The notes beneath the pieces were generated by a model. That model saw only the letters and a program-made list of their open reading frames with translations, was not told the origin of the DNA and made no database searches. Shown in pieces: positions 1-7,720 of a stretch of 64,000 nt of DNA (position 1 is its first letter; every line of letters starts with the position of its first letter). Made by a program: the position numbers and the translations under genes. Origin of the DNA: a virus. The DNA is taken from positions 62,001 through 126,000 of the IMG/VR virus record IMGVR_UViG_3300048008_000449. One strand, 5' to 3'.

Positions 1-154
1 CTGGGTTAATATGTCCACGTTCATAATGGTCTTTTTGAATTTGTGCCATTAATTTTTGTTCTTCGGGTGTACCGAATTCGTTTGCTAATGCAATACCGTT
101 TTCTGTGTGGTAATTGTTATCTTCATTATCTAAGTATTGCTCTTTGCTAAACAT
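1..154 (-). CDS. Hypothetical protein, C-terminus cut by window edge
   Basis: An open frame starts at an ATG (complement of 152-154) and runs off the left edge, giving about 51 residues that begin MFSKEQYLDN. It is acidic and polar, with no recognisable motif. It begins one base after the stop of the gene before it, so it is the next gene of the same late operon. No function can be assigned. Confidence 0.7.
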   Translation of the reverse strand, partial: MFSKEQYLDNEDNNYHTENGIALANEFGTPEEQKLMAQIQKDHYERGHINP

Positions 155-155
155 A

Positions 156-1283
156 TTATTTCACCTTCTTCTTTGCTTTGCTCAATGCATTTTTGAAAAG
201 ATCTTTTGCTACAACTTGTAACTCATCTGTTCTCTTTTCATCAAATTCCATACCTTCGGTAATATCTGAATCTGCATGAGATTTATATTTGTATCTTGGA
301 TCGCCTGCTTTATATCTTTGCCAAGCTGGAGTATTTAACTCTTTATCAGCCGGAGTAACTACTAACGCATCATGTTCTTCTTTTCTTTTGCTTGATGCTT
401 TAGCAACACTTGAATCTTCTTCAACTCCATTTACGTTATCCCAAAAATCAGCTGCCGCTTCGCCGCCGCCTAATTGGTCTGCGTATTCTCTAACAAAATC
501 TTCTTTATCCATATCTTCTGCATTATCGTGTAACATATTCTTCATTTGTCCTTCATTAACATCTTTGTCTAATGCTCTGAAGTCATCATATGTTAAAAAC
601 ATATCACGGTCTGAATCGTAATAGCTACCTTCTTTTGGATCATAATAAACTACTTTTCCTGATTTTGTAGGAAATGGTCCTTCTAATCCATCACGCTCTT
701 GATATTTGTCTGTATCCATTGGAGGTAAGATTGAATACCCTTCTTCCATATGTGGAGGAACTTCTGCATGTGAATGCATATGTGGTTGTATTCCTTCTGG
801 TTCAACTTCAGCTTTCATGGCATTGTATTCAGTGTAACGACTCACTGCATCAATATCTTTACTTGCTTGTGCTATTTTACTTTGTACCCATGGTTCTAAA
901 TCGTCTCTATCGTCAATTATTCCATGTAACTTAATAGCATCACGTGCTAAGAAATATAGTTGTGAACGAGCCATAAACCCGTCATCGTCATCTGCGTCAA
1001 GCACGCCTTCTGCTACCATACCTACTGGTGTTTTTGGTGTAATTTTTTTCTTCTTACTTAATGATTCTTCTACATCTAAATGTGCAACTGCACCGTAGAT
1101 TCCTTCTTCTAATGATTCGTATACATTACTTAGATTGGCTCTAATATCATCAAGCCAAGCTATGTCTCCACCTATTTCTGCAATAGCTTGTTCTAGTCTG
1201 CTGTCTTTTTTAAAAACTTTTTCTAGTTTATTAATCTGATCCATCGCAAGACTGAAAGTATTTTCAATTTTTTGATTATTCAT
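156..1283 (-). CDS. Conserved marine T4-like phage protein, possible virion protein
   Basis: A 375-residue acidic, soluble protein with no membrane segment. Residues about 100-155 hold a block (FMARSQLYFLARDAIKLHG.., WVQSKI, Y..YNAM) that I recognise as a recurrent helical module in T4-like marine phage proteins of unknown function. The middle is rich in Asp, Glu, Tyr and Pro; the end is Lys-rich. The start ATG has AAGGTAA upstream and follows the stop of the neighbour by five bases. Genes upstream are driven by a late promoter, so a virion or morphogenesis role is plausible. That role is inference only. Confidence 0.75.
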   Translation of the reverse strand: MNNQKIENTFSLAMDQINKLEKVFKKDSRLEQAIAEIGGDIAWLDDIRANLSNVYESLEEGIYGAVAHLDVEESLSKKKKITPKTPVGMVAEGVLDADDDDGFMARSQLYFLARDAIKLHGIIDDRDDLEPWVQSKIAQASKDIDAVSRYTEYNAMKAEVEPEGIQPHMHSHAEVPPHMEEGYSILPPMDTDKYQERDGLEGPFPTKSGKVVYYDPKEGSYYDSDRDMFLTYDDFRALDKDVNEGQMKNMLHDNAEDMDKEDFVREYADQLGGGEAAADFWDNVNGVEEDSSVAKASSKRKEEHDALVVTPADKELNTPAWQRYKAGDPRYKYKSHADSDITEGMEFDEKRTDELQVVAKDLFKNALSKAKKKVK

Positions 1284-1288
1284 AGTCG

Positions 1289-1591
1289 TTACCTTTTTTC
1301 AATGCCACGACTGTTCTTACCGCCGCGTTTTCTGATTGTTTCTAATTCTTTATATGTATTAGTGATTGCTGTAATAAATCCTTGTACTAAACCTTTATTA
1401 AGATTATATTCTACATTATCCCAATTTCCCATTTTAGCCATCTCTGCCATTTCAGTGAACATACGTTCTACTTTTTGCTCTAAAGACTTTAAATTCATTC
1501 TACCATATCCTTGTACCAATACTTCTGGGTTATTTGGATCTTCTGGATTTTTAGAATAAATCTCTTCTTTTGCTAGCTGAGATTCTCTCAT
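1289..1591 (-). CDS. Small hypothetical protein
   Basis: A 100-residue charged protein, probably helical (LKSLEQKVERMFTEMAEMAKMG). It ends in a basic tail (KRGGKNSRGIEKR). Its ATG overlaps the stop of the upstream gene as ATGA, so the two are translationally coupled within the late operon starting near 1794. No family was recognised. Confidence 0.7.
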   Translation of the reverse strand: MRESQLAKEEIYSKNPEDPNNPEVLVQGYGRMNLKSLEQKVERMFTEMAEMAKMGNWDNVEYNLNKGLVQGFITAITNTYKELETIRKRGGKNSRGIEKR

Positions 1592-1794
1592 CTTTTTATT
1601 ACCTTCACTGTTTCAGTGTAACCGACACTTTGCTTTTTATGTTTACCGTCACCTAAGTATCCTTTTGGATCAACTGCTTTTCTAGCATCTTTTTTCTTAG
1701 TTCCGGGTGTCATAGGAAACGATATGCTGGCAAAATTACCAGACATTGTATCGCCGCCATCGGCATCTTCGGTTATTATATCATATATTTTCAT
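1588..1794 (-). CDS. Small late protein with capsid-targeting-like N-terminus
   Basis: A 68-residue basic protein beginning MKIYDIITED. This closely resembles the ten-residue capsid targeting sequence of T4 internal proteins (MKTYQEFIAE), including an I-T-E that fits the gp21 protease rule (L/I-x-E). The start lies exactly five bases after a late promoter ATAAATA, so the mRNA is predicted to be leaderless. The rest (PKGYLGDGKHKKQSVGYTE) is unassigned. Likely a head-packaged small protein, by inference. Confidence 0.72.
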   Translation of the reverse strand: MKIYDIITEDADGGDTMSGNFASISFPMTPGTKKKDARKAVDPKGYLGDGKHKKQSVGYTETVKVIKR

Positions 1795-1799
1795 ACAAG

Positions 1800-1806
1800 T
1801 ATTTAT
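1800..1806 (-). promoter_or_regulatory. T4-type late promoter (GATAAATACTTGT), leaderless
   Basis: ATAAATA on the minus strand matches the T4 late consensus TATAAATA. Five bases separate it from the ATG at 1794, the distance from the late -10 to the +1 in T4. Confidence 0.7.
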
Positions 1807-1825
1807 CTAATTAATATCAAAAGTC

Positions 1826-2584
1826 TTAGTAATTGAGTGTCGCACTCATTAACTTAACAACATTCTCCCATGTTTTAGGAATATTCATCACTAAATGCAT
1901 GCTGTTGTCCTTCCAACTATGTGTTCTGTGTGTTTTACGTGTGTCTATGTAGTATACACCACCAGCTTTAATAGGCCATATATGCCCATCTGTATGCCAT
2001 TCATATGCATCGTGTGTTACATTATTTGATATAAATGCACATACTCTAAATGTATCTCTTGTTAACATAGGCTGATCTTTATGTGGTGGAAACCAACCTC
2101 CTGCTCCACTATTAACAATCATTGTACGTCCTAGGGGTTTCCAGTAATCTAGTAATGGATGCAAACTAGATAAGTCTTTATACAATTGTGTTGGAACATT
2201 AAAGTCTAATTCACTTAGTTTACGTCCTGTACGTCTACGTGCTTCTGGCATACTTAAACTATCCCAAGGTTCATCACCTTCAAGTCCTACTACACATAGT
2301 CCTTCTCTGTTGTTTACTACACCTTCACGTCTAAGATAAGGTACCCATTTATCGTCGTATTCTTTAATTTGTTTTTTAAACCAACCTAAATCAATTTCCC
2401 ACTTTAACGGTTCAACTGTACTTAACGCTTGTAGTTGAAGTTCACATTTAATATCTTCTGCTGTTGGTTCCCATCTACTTGGATCTTCTAACCACTTATC
2501 ATAGTAGCCGCCTTGCGTTGCTTGATTTGCTTTAGGAACTGTATTAAGTTCTTTGCCGTTTTTGTCTACTTTTGAATAATCCAT
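1826..2584 (-). CDS. Fe(II)/2-oxoglutarate-type dioxygenase, aspartyl beta-hydroxylase-like
   Basis: A 252-residue soluble protein. Residues 162-171 (GGWFPPHKDQ) give an H168-x-D170 iron ligand pair. Residues 205-224 (KAGGVYYIDTRKTHRTHSW) supply the distal His (219 or 222) in a double-stranded beta-helix, and R180 lies in the strand between. This pattern fits the aspartyl/asparaginyl beta-hydroxylase branch of 2-oxoglutarate oxygenases. Such genes are common in marine T4-like phages, and the substrates are unknown. It ends just before the 1800 late promoter. Family confidence is good; substrate unknown. Confidence 0.8.
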   Translation of the reverse strand: MDYSKVDKNGKELNTVPKANQATQGGYYDKWLEDPSRWEPTAEDIKCELQLQALSTVEPLKWEIDLGWFKKQIKEYDDKWVPYLRREGVVNNREGLCVVGLEGDEPWDSLSMPEARRRTGRKLSELDFNVPTQLYKDLSSLHPLLDYWKPLGRTMIVNSGAGGWFPPHKDQPMLTRDTFRVCAFISNNVTHDAYEWHTDGHIWPIKAGGVYYIDTRKTHRTHSWKDNSMHLVMNIPKTWENVVKLMSATLNY

Positions 2585-2585
2585 T

Positions 2586-2819
2586 TTAATCCTCTATATT
2601 TCTAATTATGTTCTTACTTATATTACGGTCCGCTTTTTTACTACTTCGTACTGCTTTATTCTTTTTTGCAATTACTTCACGTCTTTTATGCGGCTCTAGT
2701 TTACTTAAATGATTTACATCTGGAGCATTTGCCCATACTAGTGCGTCTTTCTTAGATACACTATTCATTGGACCGTGTGTATCTTTGATATCATCTTTGT
2801 TAAATTTTTTATTAGACAT
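2586..2819 (-). CDS. Small basic hypothetical protein
   Basis: A 77-residue, strongly basic, Lys/Asn-rich protein (EPHKRREVIAKKNKAVRSSKKAD). Its stop is one base from the start of the dioxygenase, so the two are co-expressed. The composition would suit nucleic-acid binding, but no domain is visible. Confidence 0.65.
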   Translation of the reverse strand: MSNKKFNKDDIKDTHGPMNSVSKKDALVWANAPDVNHLSKLEPHKRREVIAKKNKAVRSSKKADRNISKNIIRNIED

Positions 2820-2827
2820 AATATTCT

Positions 2828-3208
2828 TTAGCTAAAGAAACTTACTCTTAAGTTTGCTTTGTTAGCTACCTTTAAACTTGCTTTGTTATTAGGGTTAATA
2901 ACACAATGTAATTGCTGATCACCAAAACGTTCTTTGCATTGAATCACAGCATTTGTAGCAATACCTAAATTTCTGTACTTCTTGCTAACAAAATATGCTG
3001 TTTCCATATCTTTTTTTATTTCTATGGCGCCAGCAAGTATTCCATTGTTAATCCATATACCCCATGTATTATAATGTGAAATGAAAGAAAATGCAACCTC
3101 TTTTGTAAAGGGCCATTCCAAATAACACTTTATTGCAGTATCTTCGTCAATAATACTTCTTAAATGAAATATATCTTTATTACTTAGTCTACGAAGACTT
3201 ACTTTCAT
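2828..3208 (-). CDS. GNAT-family N-acetyltransferase
   Basis: A 126-residue single-domain protein. The acetyl-CoA motif A region is VSKKYRNLGIATNAV, followed by the typical C-terminal INPNNKASLKVANKANL segment. The length is a little short of the usual 140-160 residues because the final strands are trimmed. It follows the MKIKDV gene by two bases. The substrate cannot be inferred; GNATs in phages may modify host proteins or small molecules. Confidence 0.75.
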   Translation of the reverse strand: MKVSLRRLSNKDIFHLRSIIDEDTAIKCYLEWPFTKEVAFSFISHYNTWGIWINNGILAGAIEIKKDMETAYFVSKKYRNLGIATNAVIQCKERFGDQQLHCVINPNNKASLKVANKANLRVSFFS

Positions 3209-3209
3209 T

Positions 3210-3401
3210 TTACTTATCCATTAGTTTAACTATCCTAGGTTTGAATAGTTTTTGATCGCCTTTGGTTGTTTTAAGAACAGGCTGATTGTTATCATCTGTT
3301 GAAAATCCTGTTACTGTTGCTCTACGATTTTTAAATTTACCAACCATTATTTCATCGCCGATCTCAATGTTTGGAAGTTGTAATACATCTTTTATTTTCA
3401 T
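3210..3401 (-). CDS. Small beta-rich conserved phage protein (MKIKDVLQLP..)
   Basis: I chose the ATG at 3401 because AAAGGAAATGTT precedes it and it overlaps the previous stop as ATGA; an upstream in-frame extension lacks such a signal. The 63-residue product reads like a small SH3-type barrel (IGDEIMVGKFKNRRATVTGF). It resembles small proteins conserved in T4-like cyanophages. The N-terminus starts MKIKDV, loosely like the capsid-targeting-like group but without the L/I-x-E. Confidence 0.72.
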   Translation of the reverse strand: MKIKDVLQLPNIEIGDEIMVGKFKNRRATVTGFSTDDNNQPVLKTTKGDQKLFKPRIVKLMDK

Positions 3402-4027
3402 AACATTTCCTTTATATTGCCATCGTGTCCTTCTGTTGGAAGCCACTTTGACGATGGCATTAATGGATCATTTTCATCCCATCTAGAACTTAGTCTTAAA
3501 ACAAGATTAATTCCATTATCATCAGCTAACTTTTTAGCATCATCAATTTGATGTTCATTAAAGCTAAAAGGTATCCATTGCCAATAAATATCTTTTCCTT
3601 GTTTTACTCCTAAACACATAGCATCGAATGATTGTTGCCAGTTTATACCAACTCTATAATTATGAGCAGTATCAGCTAGTCCATCAACACCGAACCATAT
3701 CTTATTGTATTTAGTTTCGTAGCAATCATATAATTCTTGCCACCAACTTTGTTTCTTGCCTGATCCATTTGTATGTAGATCCCAACTATAGTTTTCTTCT
3801 TCTAGCCATGTTATAAATTCTATTAATCTAGGGTGATATATTGGATCACCTAAGTTACCACACATATTAACTATACGTGGCTTAGTTTTAATTACTAATT
3901 CCTTTGCATGATCTATATTAAGATCATCAATTGTATATCTGCCTTTGTATATTGTTCTGGGACATTTTGGGCATTCAAGTAAACAACGCTTAGTCATTTC
4001 TAAATGTAATAGCATGCCACTATTCAT
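3398..4027 (-). CDS. Radical SAM protein (core domain only)
   Basis: A 209-residue protein with the radical-SAM cluster motif C15-x3-C19-x2-C22 near its start and a GNLGDP glycine-rich motif following. No C-terminal SPASM or twitch domain is present. The neighbouring upstream gene encodes a separate Cys-rich SPASM-like protein that overlaps it by eight bases, so the two may act as split halves. It uses S-adenosylmethionine and a 4Fe-4S cluster; the substrate is unknown. One of six radical-SAM genes in the window. Confidence 0.85.
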   Translation of the reverse strand: MNSGMLLHLEMTKRCLLECPKCPRTIYKGRYTIDDLNIDHAKELVIKTKPRIVNMCGNLGDPIYHPRLIEFITWLEEENYSWDLHTNGSGKKQSWWQELYDCYETKYNKIWFGVDGLADTAHNYRVGINWQQSFDAMCLGVKQGKDIYWQWIPFSFNEHQIDDAKKLADDNGINLVLRLSSRWDENDPLMPSSKWLPTEGHDGNIKEML

Positions 4028-4328
4028 TTACATATACCCAGTTTTCTGTTGGTTTGTTTGTGGAAGTGAAAGGCTTACTACATTGTTTCCAACATGCATT
4101 CTGTGCCCATGTTTTAGGATCTTTTTTTAAGTTTTCTACGTATTTCTTTAATTCGTTATTAAGAATGTTTTCAATTGAATTATTATTTAGGTTCCAGTTT
4201 GGATTTTTGTTTATTGGACCTGCTTCGCCTAGCCAACAACATGGCCTTACTTGACTGCCTGATGTAACATACAGTCGTTGTGCATTTTCGCATTTTGGAT
4301 ACAGTTTGTCCATGTTTTCATTATTCAA
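4020..4328 (-). CDS. Cys-rich SPASM-like protein, partner of the downstream radical SAM protein
   Basis: About 100 residues with a C-x(17)-C-C pattern (CENAQRLYVTSGSQVRPCCW) and a later CWKQC. This resembles the auxiliary-cluster region of SPASM or twitch radical-SAM enzymes. The radical-SAM core itself is in the next gene. The first possible start is a TTG at 4328 overlapping the previous stop; an ATG at 4313 (MDKLYPKCE) is the alternative. A split radical-SAM/SPASM pair is my reading. Confidence 0.68.
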   Translation of the reverse strand: MNNENMDKLYPKCENAQRLYVTSGSQVRPCCWLGEAGPINKNPNWNLNNNSIENILNNELKKYVENLKKDPKTWAQNACWKQCSKPFTSTNKPTENWVYVNE

Positions 4329-4489
4329 AAACGGCTCATATCAAAACCAGCATCAGTATCTAATGATTCTCTGGAAGTTCCAAAATATCTAGCCCAATAC
4401 TTTAAACGTTCATTTGTACTTAAACGTTTAGCTTCGTGTTCTTTAATCTTTTCTATATAATGAGCAAACTGCTCAGGAGTCATTAACAT
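4325..4489 (-). CDS. 54-residue hypothetical protein
   Basis: The ATG at 4489 overlaps the previous stop as TAATG. The 54-residue product is charged and helical (FAHYIEKIKEHEAKRLSTNE) and ends SLDTDAGFDMSRF. It lies directly before the SPASM-like and radical-SAM genes. I consider it a small conserved phage protein; a role as a modified peptide substrate is possible but unsupported. Confidence 0.65.
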   Translation of the reverse strand: MLMTPEQFAHYIEKIKEHEAKRLSTNERLKYWARYFGTSRESLDTDAGFDMSRF

Positions 4490-5013
4490 TACTTAATCCT
4501 CTGTAGTAGTTCCTTAAATCCATTCACTGTGTGAATATATTCTTCAATGTCTTTTTGTTTATCTTCATCTGAATCTAGATATAGCATTATTACTTTTTTT
4601 GCTTCTAGTGGTGATACGTTTATTACTATATCATTATAAAACTTAACTGGAAAGGAAGCATTATCCTTTCTTGCTGATATATTGTATAATACTTTCATAA
4701 CTGATGATTGTTTAATTGCTGCTTCCATTAATTTGGATTGTGATTCAGTTAAACCTAAATTATACAGATTATGTGGTGTGCTATTCTTACGTGCTTTTTT
4801 GTGAAGTTCTGCTGGTTTACCTTTGCCAAAAAACTTAGCTGCTTCTATCTCAGTTTGACCCGGTTTAACATCTACAGTAGTATTAACACCTGGAACTATT
4901 ACACCGTCTTCCTTAACGCAATTGTTTACACGCTTGCCTTTGTTTTTTCCTGTGCCGGGCTTAGTTCCTTTTTTCTTATAACCATCCCAACAATCAATTT
5001 CATTTATTTTCAT
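4489..5013 (-). CDS. Capsid-targeting-like late protein with CWDGYKKKGTK domain
   Basis: A 174-residue basic protein. Residues 1-33 read MKINEIDCWDGYKKKGTKPG.. and NCVKED, a small two-Cys module I know as repeatedly appended to unrelated marine T4-like phage proteins. The MKINEI start belongs to the capsid-targeting-like set. The C-terminal half (about 90-174) is helical and unassigned. AAGGAAC precedes the ATG and a late promoter lies at 5032-5038. Candidate head-internal protein by inference. Confidence 0.72.
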   Translation of the reverse strand: MKINEIDCWDGYKKKGTKPGTGKNKGKRVNNCVKEDGVIVPGVNTTVDVKPGQTEIEAAKFFGKGKPAELHKKARKNSTPHNLYNLGLTESQSKLMEAAIKQSSVMKVLYNISARKDNASFPVKFYNDIVINVSPLEAKKVIMLYLDSDEDKQKDIEEYIHTVNGFKELLQRIK

Positions 5014-5026
5014 AATAATGTTCCTT

Positions 5027-6238
5027 TTAACTATTTATCGATTTAAACAGTTCAGTAAACGTTTTTTGCCAATTGGTTTTTCTTAAAACGTCTAATCTTT
5101 CTAAAAAATCTGCACATTCATATATATTACCTTCATATTCCATGGTCATTTTAAGGTAATTTATTAAGTGTTGTATTTTACTTCTATGCTCTGAATTTTC
5201 ATATATATTTATTAAATCTAGCTTTGATTGCTTAGATAATTGCTTGCAGTCAAGCATATGTGGTGTTGATAATATTCTTATATTAATATGGTACTTTTTA
5301 AAATGATCTAACAATTTTAAAAATGTAAATGCATTAAGTACTTGCCATGTAATGCTTATTTCTATTTGTGTATTAGGTAATAGTGTTTCAATACGTTTTA
5401 TGTTTTCATCTAATTTATACCATTTACTAGGAAACCGTATATAATCATTTTGTTCACCAAAATCATCTATACTTACTCTAAGCATTAATTTTTTAAAATG
5501 TTTCCATTGTTCAATTGCACGTTGATGTACATTTGTAATGTTTGTATCGTATTCTAGTGTAACATGTTTACTTACACCCTTGTCTATTAGCTTTTGTAAG
5601 AACACATAATGATTCTCAATAAGCATAGGTTCGCCGCCAACTAGATATACATGTTGTAATTGATCTATATTATTTTCTAATTGTTCCCAAAAATGTTCGC
5701 TTTTCCACCAATCATAATTAGTATCATTCTTATCATTGATTTCTACTTTTGTATTACTATCATAAAAATGATCAGTATTATATACACTTGCCCAATCTTT
5801 GTACCACATGCTACTACTTTGTGGCCCACACATTACACATTTTAAATTACATAGATTACCAAAACGCAAATCCCAATATATAGGCATTTGTGTTGTACTA
5901 CCATCTGCATCTGTTAGTTTAACTGCTTTATCATAATCAATTATATCCTTGTACATACTGTTTGTAAATGTACGTCTACTTTTACCTCCGTTAGCTTCTT
6001 TTGTCCAACAAGTAGAACATTCAGCAGGCTTTTCACCTGCTAAGAATTGTTTACGAATATTACGAGTAAATTCGCTATTGTGTATTTCTTCTATTGAGTG
6101 AGTTTTAAAATTATGTCCAGTTTGTCCGCCGTTGCCAGAATCATGGTTACTCATTAAACAACATACTCTGCTTGCTCCGTTTGTTTTACTGGCTGAGTGT
6201 ATCCAAGGAATGGAACAAAAACTATTCTTCTGCATCAC
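5027..6238 (-). CDS. Radical SAM protein with flanking twitch/SPASM-like cysteines
   Basis: A 403-residue protein. The core motif is C130-x3-C134-x2-C137 (CNLKCVMC), with VYLVGGEPML as the SAM-binding GGE motif near 200. The N-terminal 80 residues carry C8, C26, C27, C74 and C77, the layout of the twitch-type phage radical-SAM family, in which the auxiliary-cluster region precedes the core. It overlaps the upstream radical-SAM gene by 17 bases. Possible starts are M1 or M2. The substrate is unknown. Confidence 0.88.
   Translation of the reverse strand: MMQKNSFCSIPWIHSASKTNGASRVCCLMSNHDSGNGGQTGHNFKTHSIEEIHNSEFTRNIRKQFLAGEKPAECSTCWTKEANGGKSRRTFTNSMYKDIIDYDKAVKLTDADGSTTQMPIYWDLRFGNLCNLKCVMCGPQSSSMWYKDWASVYNTDHFYDSNTKVEINDKNDTNYDWWKSEHFWEQLENNIDQLQHVYLVGGEPMLIENHYVFLQKLIDKGVSKHVTLEYDTNITNVHQRAIEQWKHFKKLMLRVSIDDFGEQNDYIRFPSKWYKLDENIKRIETLLPNTQIEISITWQVLNAFTFLKLLDHFKKYHINIRILSTPHMLDCKQLSKQSKLDLINIYENSEHRSKIQHLINYLKMTMEYEGNIYECADFLERLDVLRKTNWQKTFTELFKSINS
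5032..5038 (-). promoter_or_regulatory. T4-type late promoter (GATAAATAGTT)
   Basis: ATAAATA 18 bases before the ATG at 5013, with a Shine-Dalgarno AAGGAAC between. It lies inside the 3' end of the upstream radical-SAM gene. Confidence 0.6.
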
Positions 6239-7400
6239 CGTAGATCCAATCAGCTAGTTCCGGATCAAAACTTTCCATTGTTACTTTACCGTAGCTATCG
6301 TAATATTCAACAAATTGTTTTACTGTTGCTTTACGTTTTGGATCATTGTTAAAAGGTCTTCGCATTTCATTTATAACATGATCAACGCCTTCTAGTTTTA
6401 TTTTGTTGTCTTCGAAGAATTTTAATGATTCAGCTTTGAATCTATCTGGAATGTTTTCCATAAGAACTTCAGTCTTATTAATAACTGGTCTTATTTGTAC
6501 TTTAGCATCTGGGTAATGTTCCCATAAGTACTTTATTAGTTTTGGAATATGTCTTACACTTAAACTGTTAGCTGTAATATCCCATATACGCAATTTAAAT
6601 TCTTTGTAATATTGGTCCATGACTGCAATCTTTTCTTCCCAAACATCTTCTTGTCTTGTCCAGTCATTTGCTTTACCCCAACCATCAATACTAAATCTTA
6701 AATTTACATTTTCAACAGTTTTAAATTTTTCTAAATCTTTTTGTCTTAGTAGCCTAGTACCATTTGTGTTAATAACAAAACGTGCATCAGGAGCAAGTGA
6801 TCCTAAACGTTGTACTGTTGTTGGAAAATTTTTAAGATAAAAAGGTTCACCACCAGCTAAGTATACATGTTTTAAATCTTTATCAACACTACTAATAATA
6901 TTATCCCATGCTTGTGGATCGTCACTCCAATCATAATTGCTTTTGTGATATTTTTTTGCTTCTTTTTCTAAACGTCCTTCTTTCCAATTAAAATGTTTAG
7001 CCATTGTTTTATGGTTTTGTAATATCTTGTTACTGTTACCAGCAAAACACATAACACATGCTAAGTTACATACGTTACCTAATCTCAAATCAAGTGCATG
7101 TATTTTTTCATCTTGGAAAGGTACACCTTTATTAATCATACCTAGTGCTTTTTGTCTAAAACTACGTACACCTTCACGTTCTGGATCATAACATTTAAAA
7201 CAACCCATAGGTTCACCACCGTCTGCAATTTCTGCTCTAACGCTATGCATCTCTGGACTATTCCAAATCTCACTTAGTTTATAATCTTTAATGTGATATT
7301 GATCTAGTTTGTTTTTTAAGTTTTTACAACATAATGCTACATAACCGTCATTATCAACGAACGTAAAATTATTTGTATATATACAATATTTGTCTGTCAT
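6222..7400 (-). CDS. Twitch-type radical SAM protein
   Basis: A 392-residue paralogue of the gene downstream. C111-x3-C115-x2-C118 (CNLACVMC) is the cluster motif and VYLAGGEPFY the GGE motif. C6, C24, C25, C67 and C70 form the N-terminal auxiliary set. A near-consensus sigma70 promoter lies 22 bases upstream, so this gene and the next are probably expressed by host polymerase, not from late promoters. Peptide or carbohydrate modification is typical of the family; the target here is unknown. Confidence 0.88.
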   Translation of the reverse strand: MTDKYCIYTNNFTFVDNDGYVALCCKNLKNKLDQYHIKDYKLSEIWNSPEMHSVRAEIADGGEPMGCFKCYDPEREGVRSFRQKALGMINKGVPFQDEKIHALDLRLGNVCNLACVMCFAGNSNKILQNHKTMAKHFNWKEGRLEKEAKKYHKSNYDWSDDPQAWDNIISSVDKDLKHVYLAGGEPFYLKNFPTTVQRLGSLAPDARFVINTNGTRLLRQKDLEKFKTVENVNLRFSIDGWGKANDWTRQEDVWEEKIAVMDQYYKEFKLRIWDITANSLSVRHIPKLIKYLWEHYPDAKVQIRPVINKTEVLMENIPDRFKAESLKFFEDNKIKLEGVDHVINEMRRPFNNDPKRKATVKQFVEYYDSYGKVTMESFDPELADWIYGDAEE

Positions 7401-7421
7401 GAATTCTCTTTATTTGATACT

Positions 7422-7450
7422 ATTATACAAGATTTACTTGCATATGTCAA
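7422..7450 (-). promoter_or_regulatory. Consensus sigma70 promoter
   Basis: TTGACA (7445-7450) and TATAAT (7422-7427) are separated by exactly 17 bases on the minus strand, 22 bases before the ATG of the radical-SAM gene at 7400. Confidence 0.85.
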
Positions 7451-7456
7451 ATGTAT

Positions 7457-7720
7457 TTAGTCTGTGATTACAGCGTCAAAATGATCTAAGTAAAATTGCT
7501 TTAGTACATGATGATCAATATCTTTGTGAGCATTTCCAATATTCATTGTATACCATCCTAGTGCATGTCTAAACACACCGCCATTTTCTTTTTCTTTACG
7601 CAATAATATTTTATGTAATTTTTCTGCTACACGTCTGTATTTGTCTCTGCTAACAACTGGTTTAATTCTACGAACCATATTAGTCCATGGACTAGCTTCT
7701 GTTACTTCGTTAATTAACAT
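7457..7720 (-). CDS. Small late protein with capsid-targeting-like N-terminus
   Basis: An 87-residue basic protein starting MLINEVTEAS; V-T-E at 6-8 fits a gp21-like processing site only loosely. GAGGAATTAGACG precedes the ATG, which overlaps the end of the 1085-residue gene by 11 bases, so the two are coupled. The body (KYRRVAEKLHKILLRKEKENGG) is helical and basic. No family was recognised. Confidence 0.68.
   Translation of the reverse strand: MLINEVTEASPWTNMVRRIKPVVSRDKYRRVAEKLHKILLRKEKENGGVFRHALGWYTMNIGNAHKDIDHHVLKQFYLDHFDAVITD

Noticed and set aside
4325-4489. 54-residue gene as a radical-SAM-modified peptide (RiPP) precursor
   Set aside because: No leader-core layout, no Cys/Gly-rich core, and the sequence looks like an ordinary small helical phage protein.
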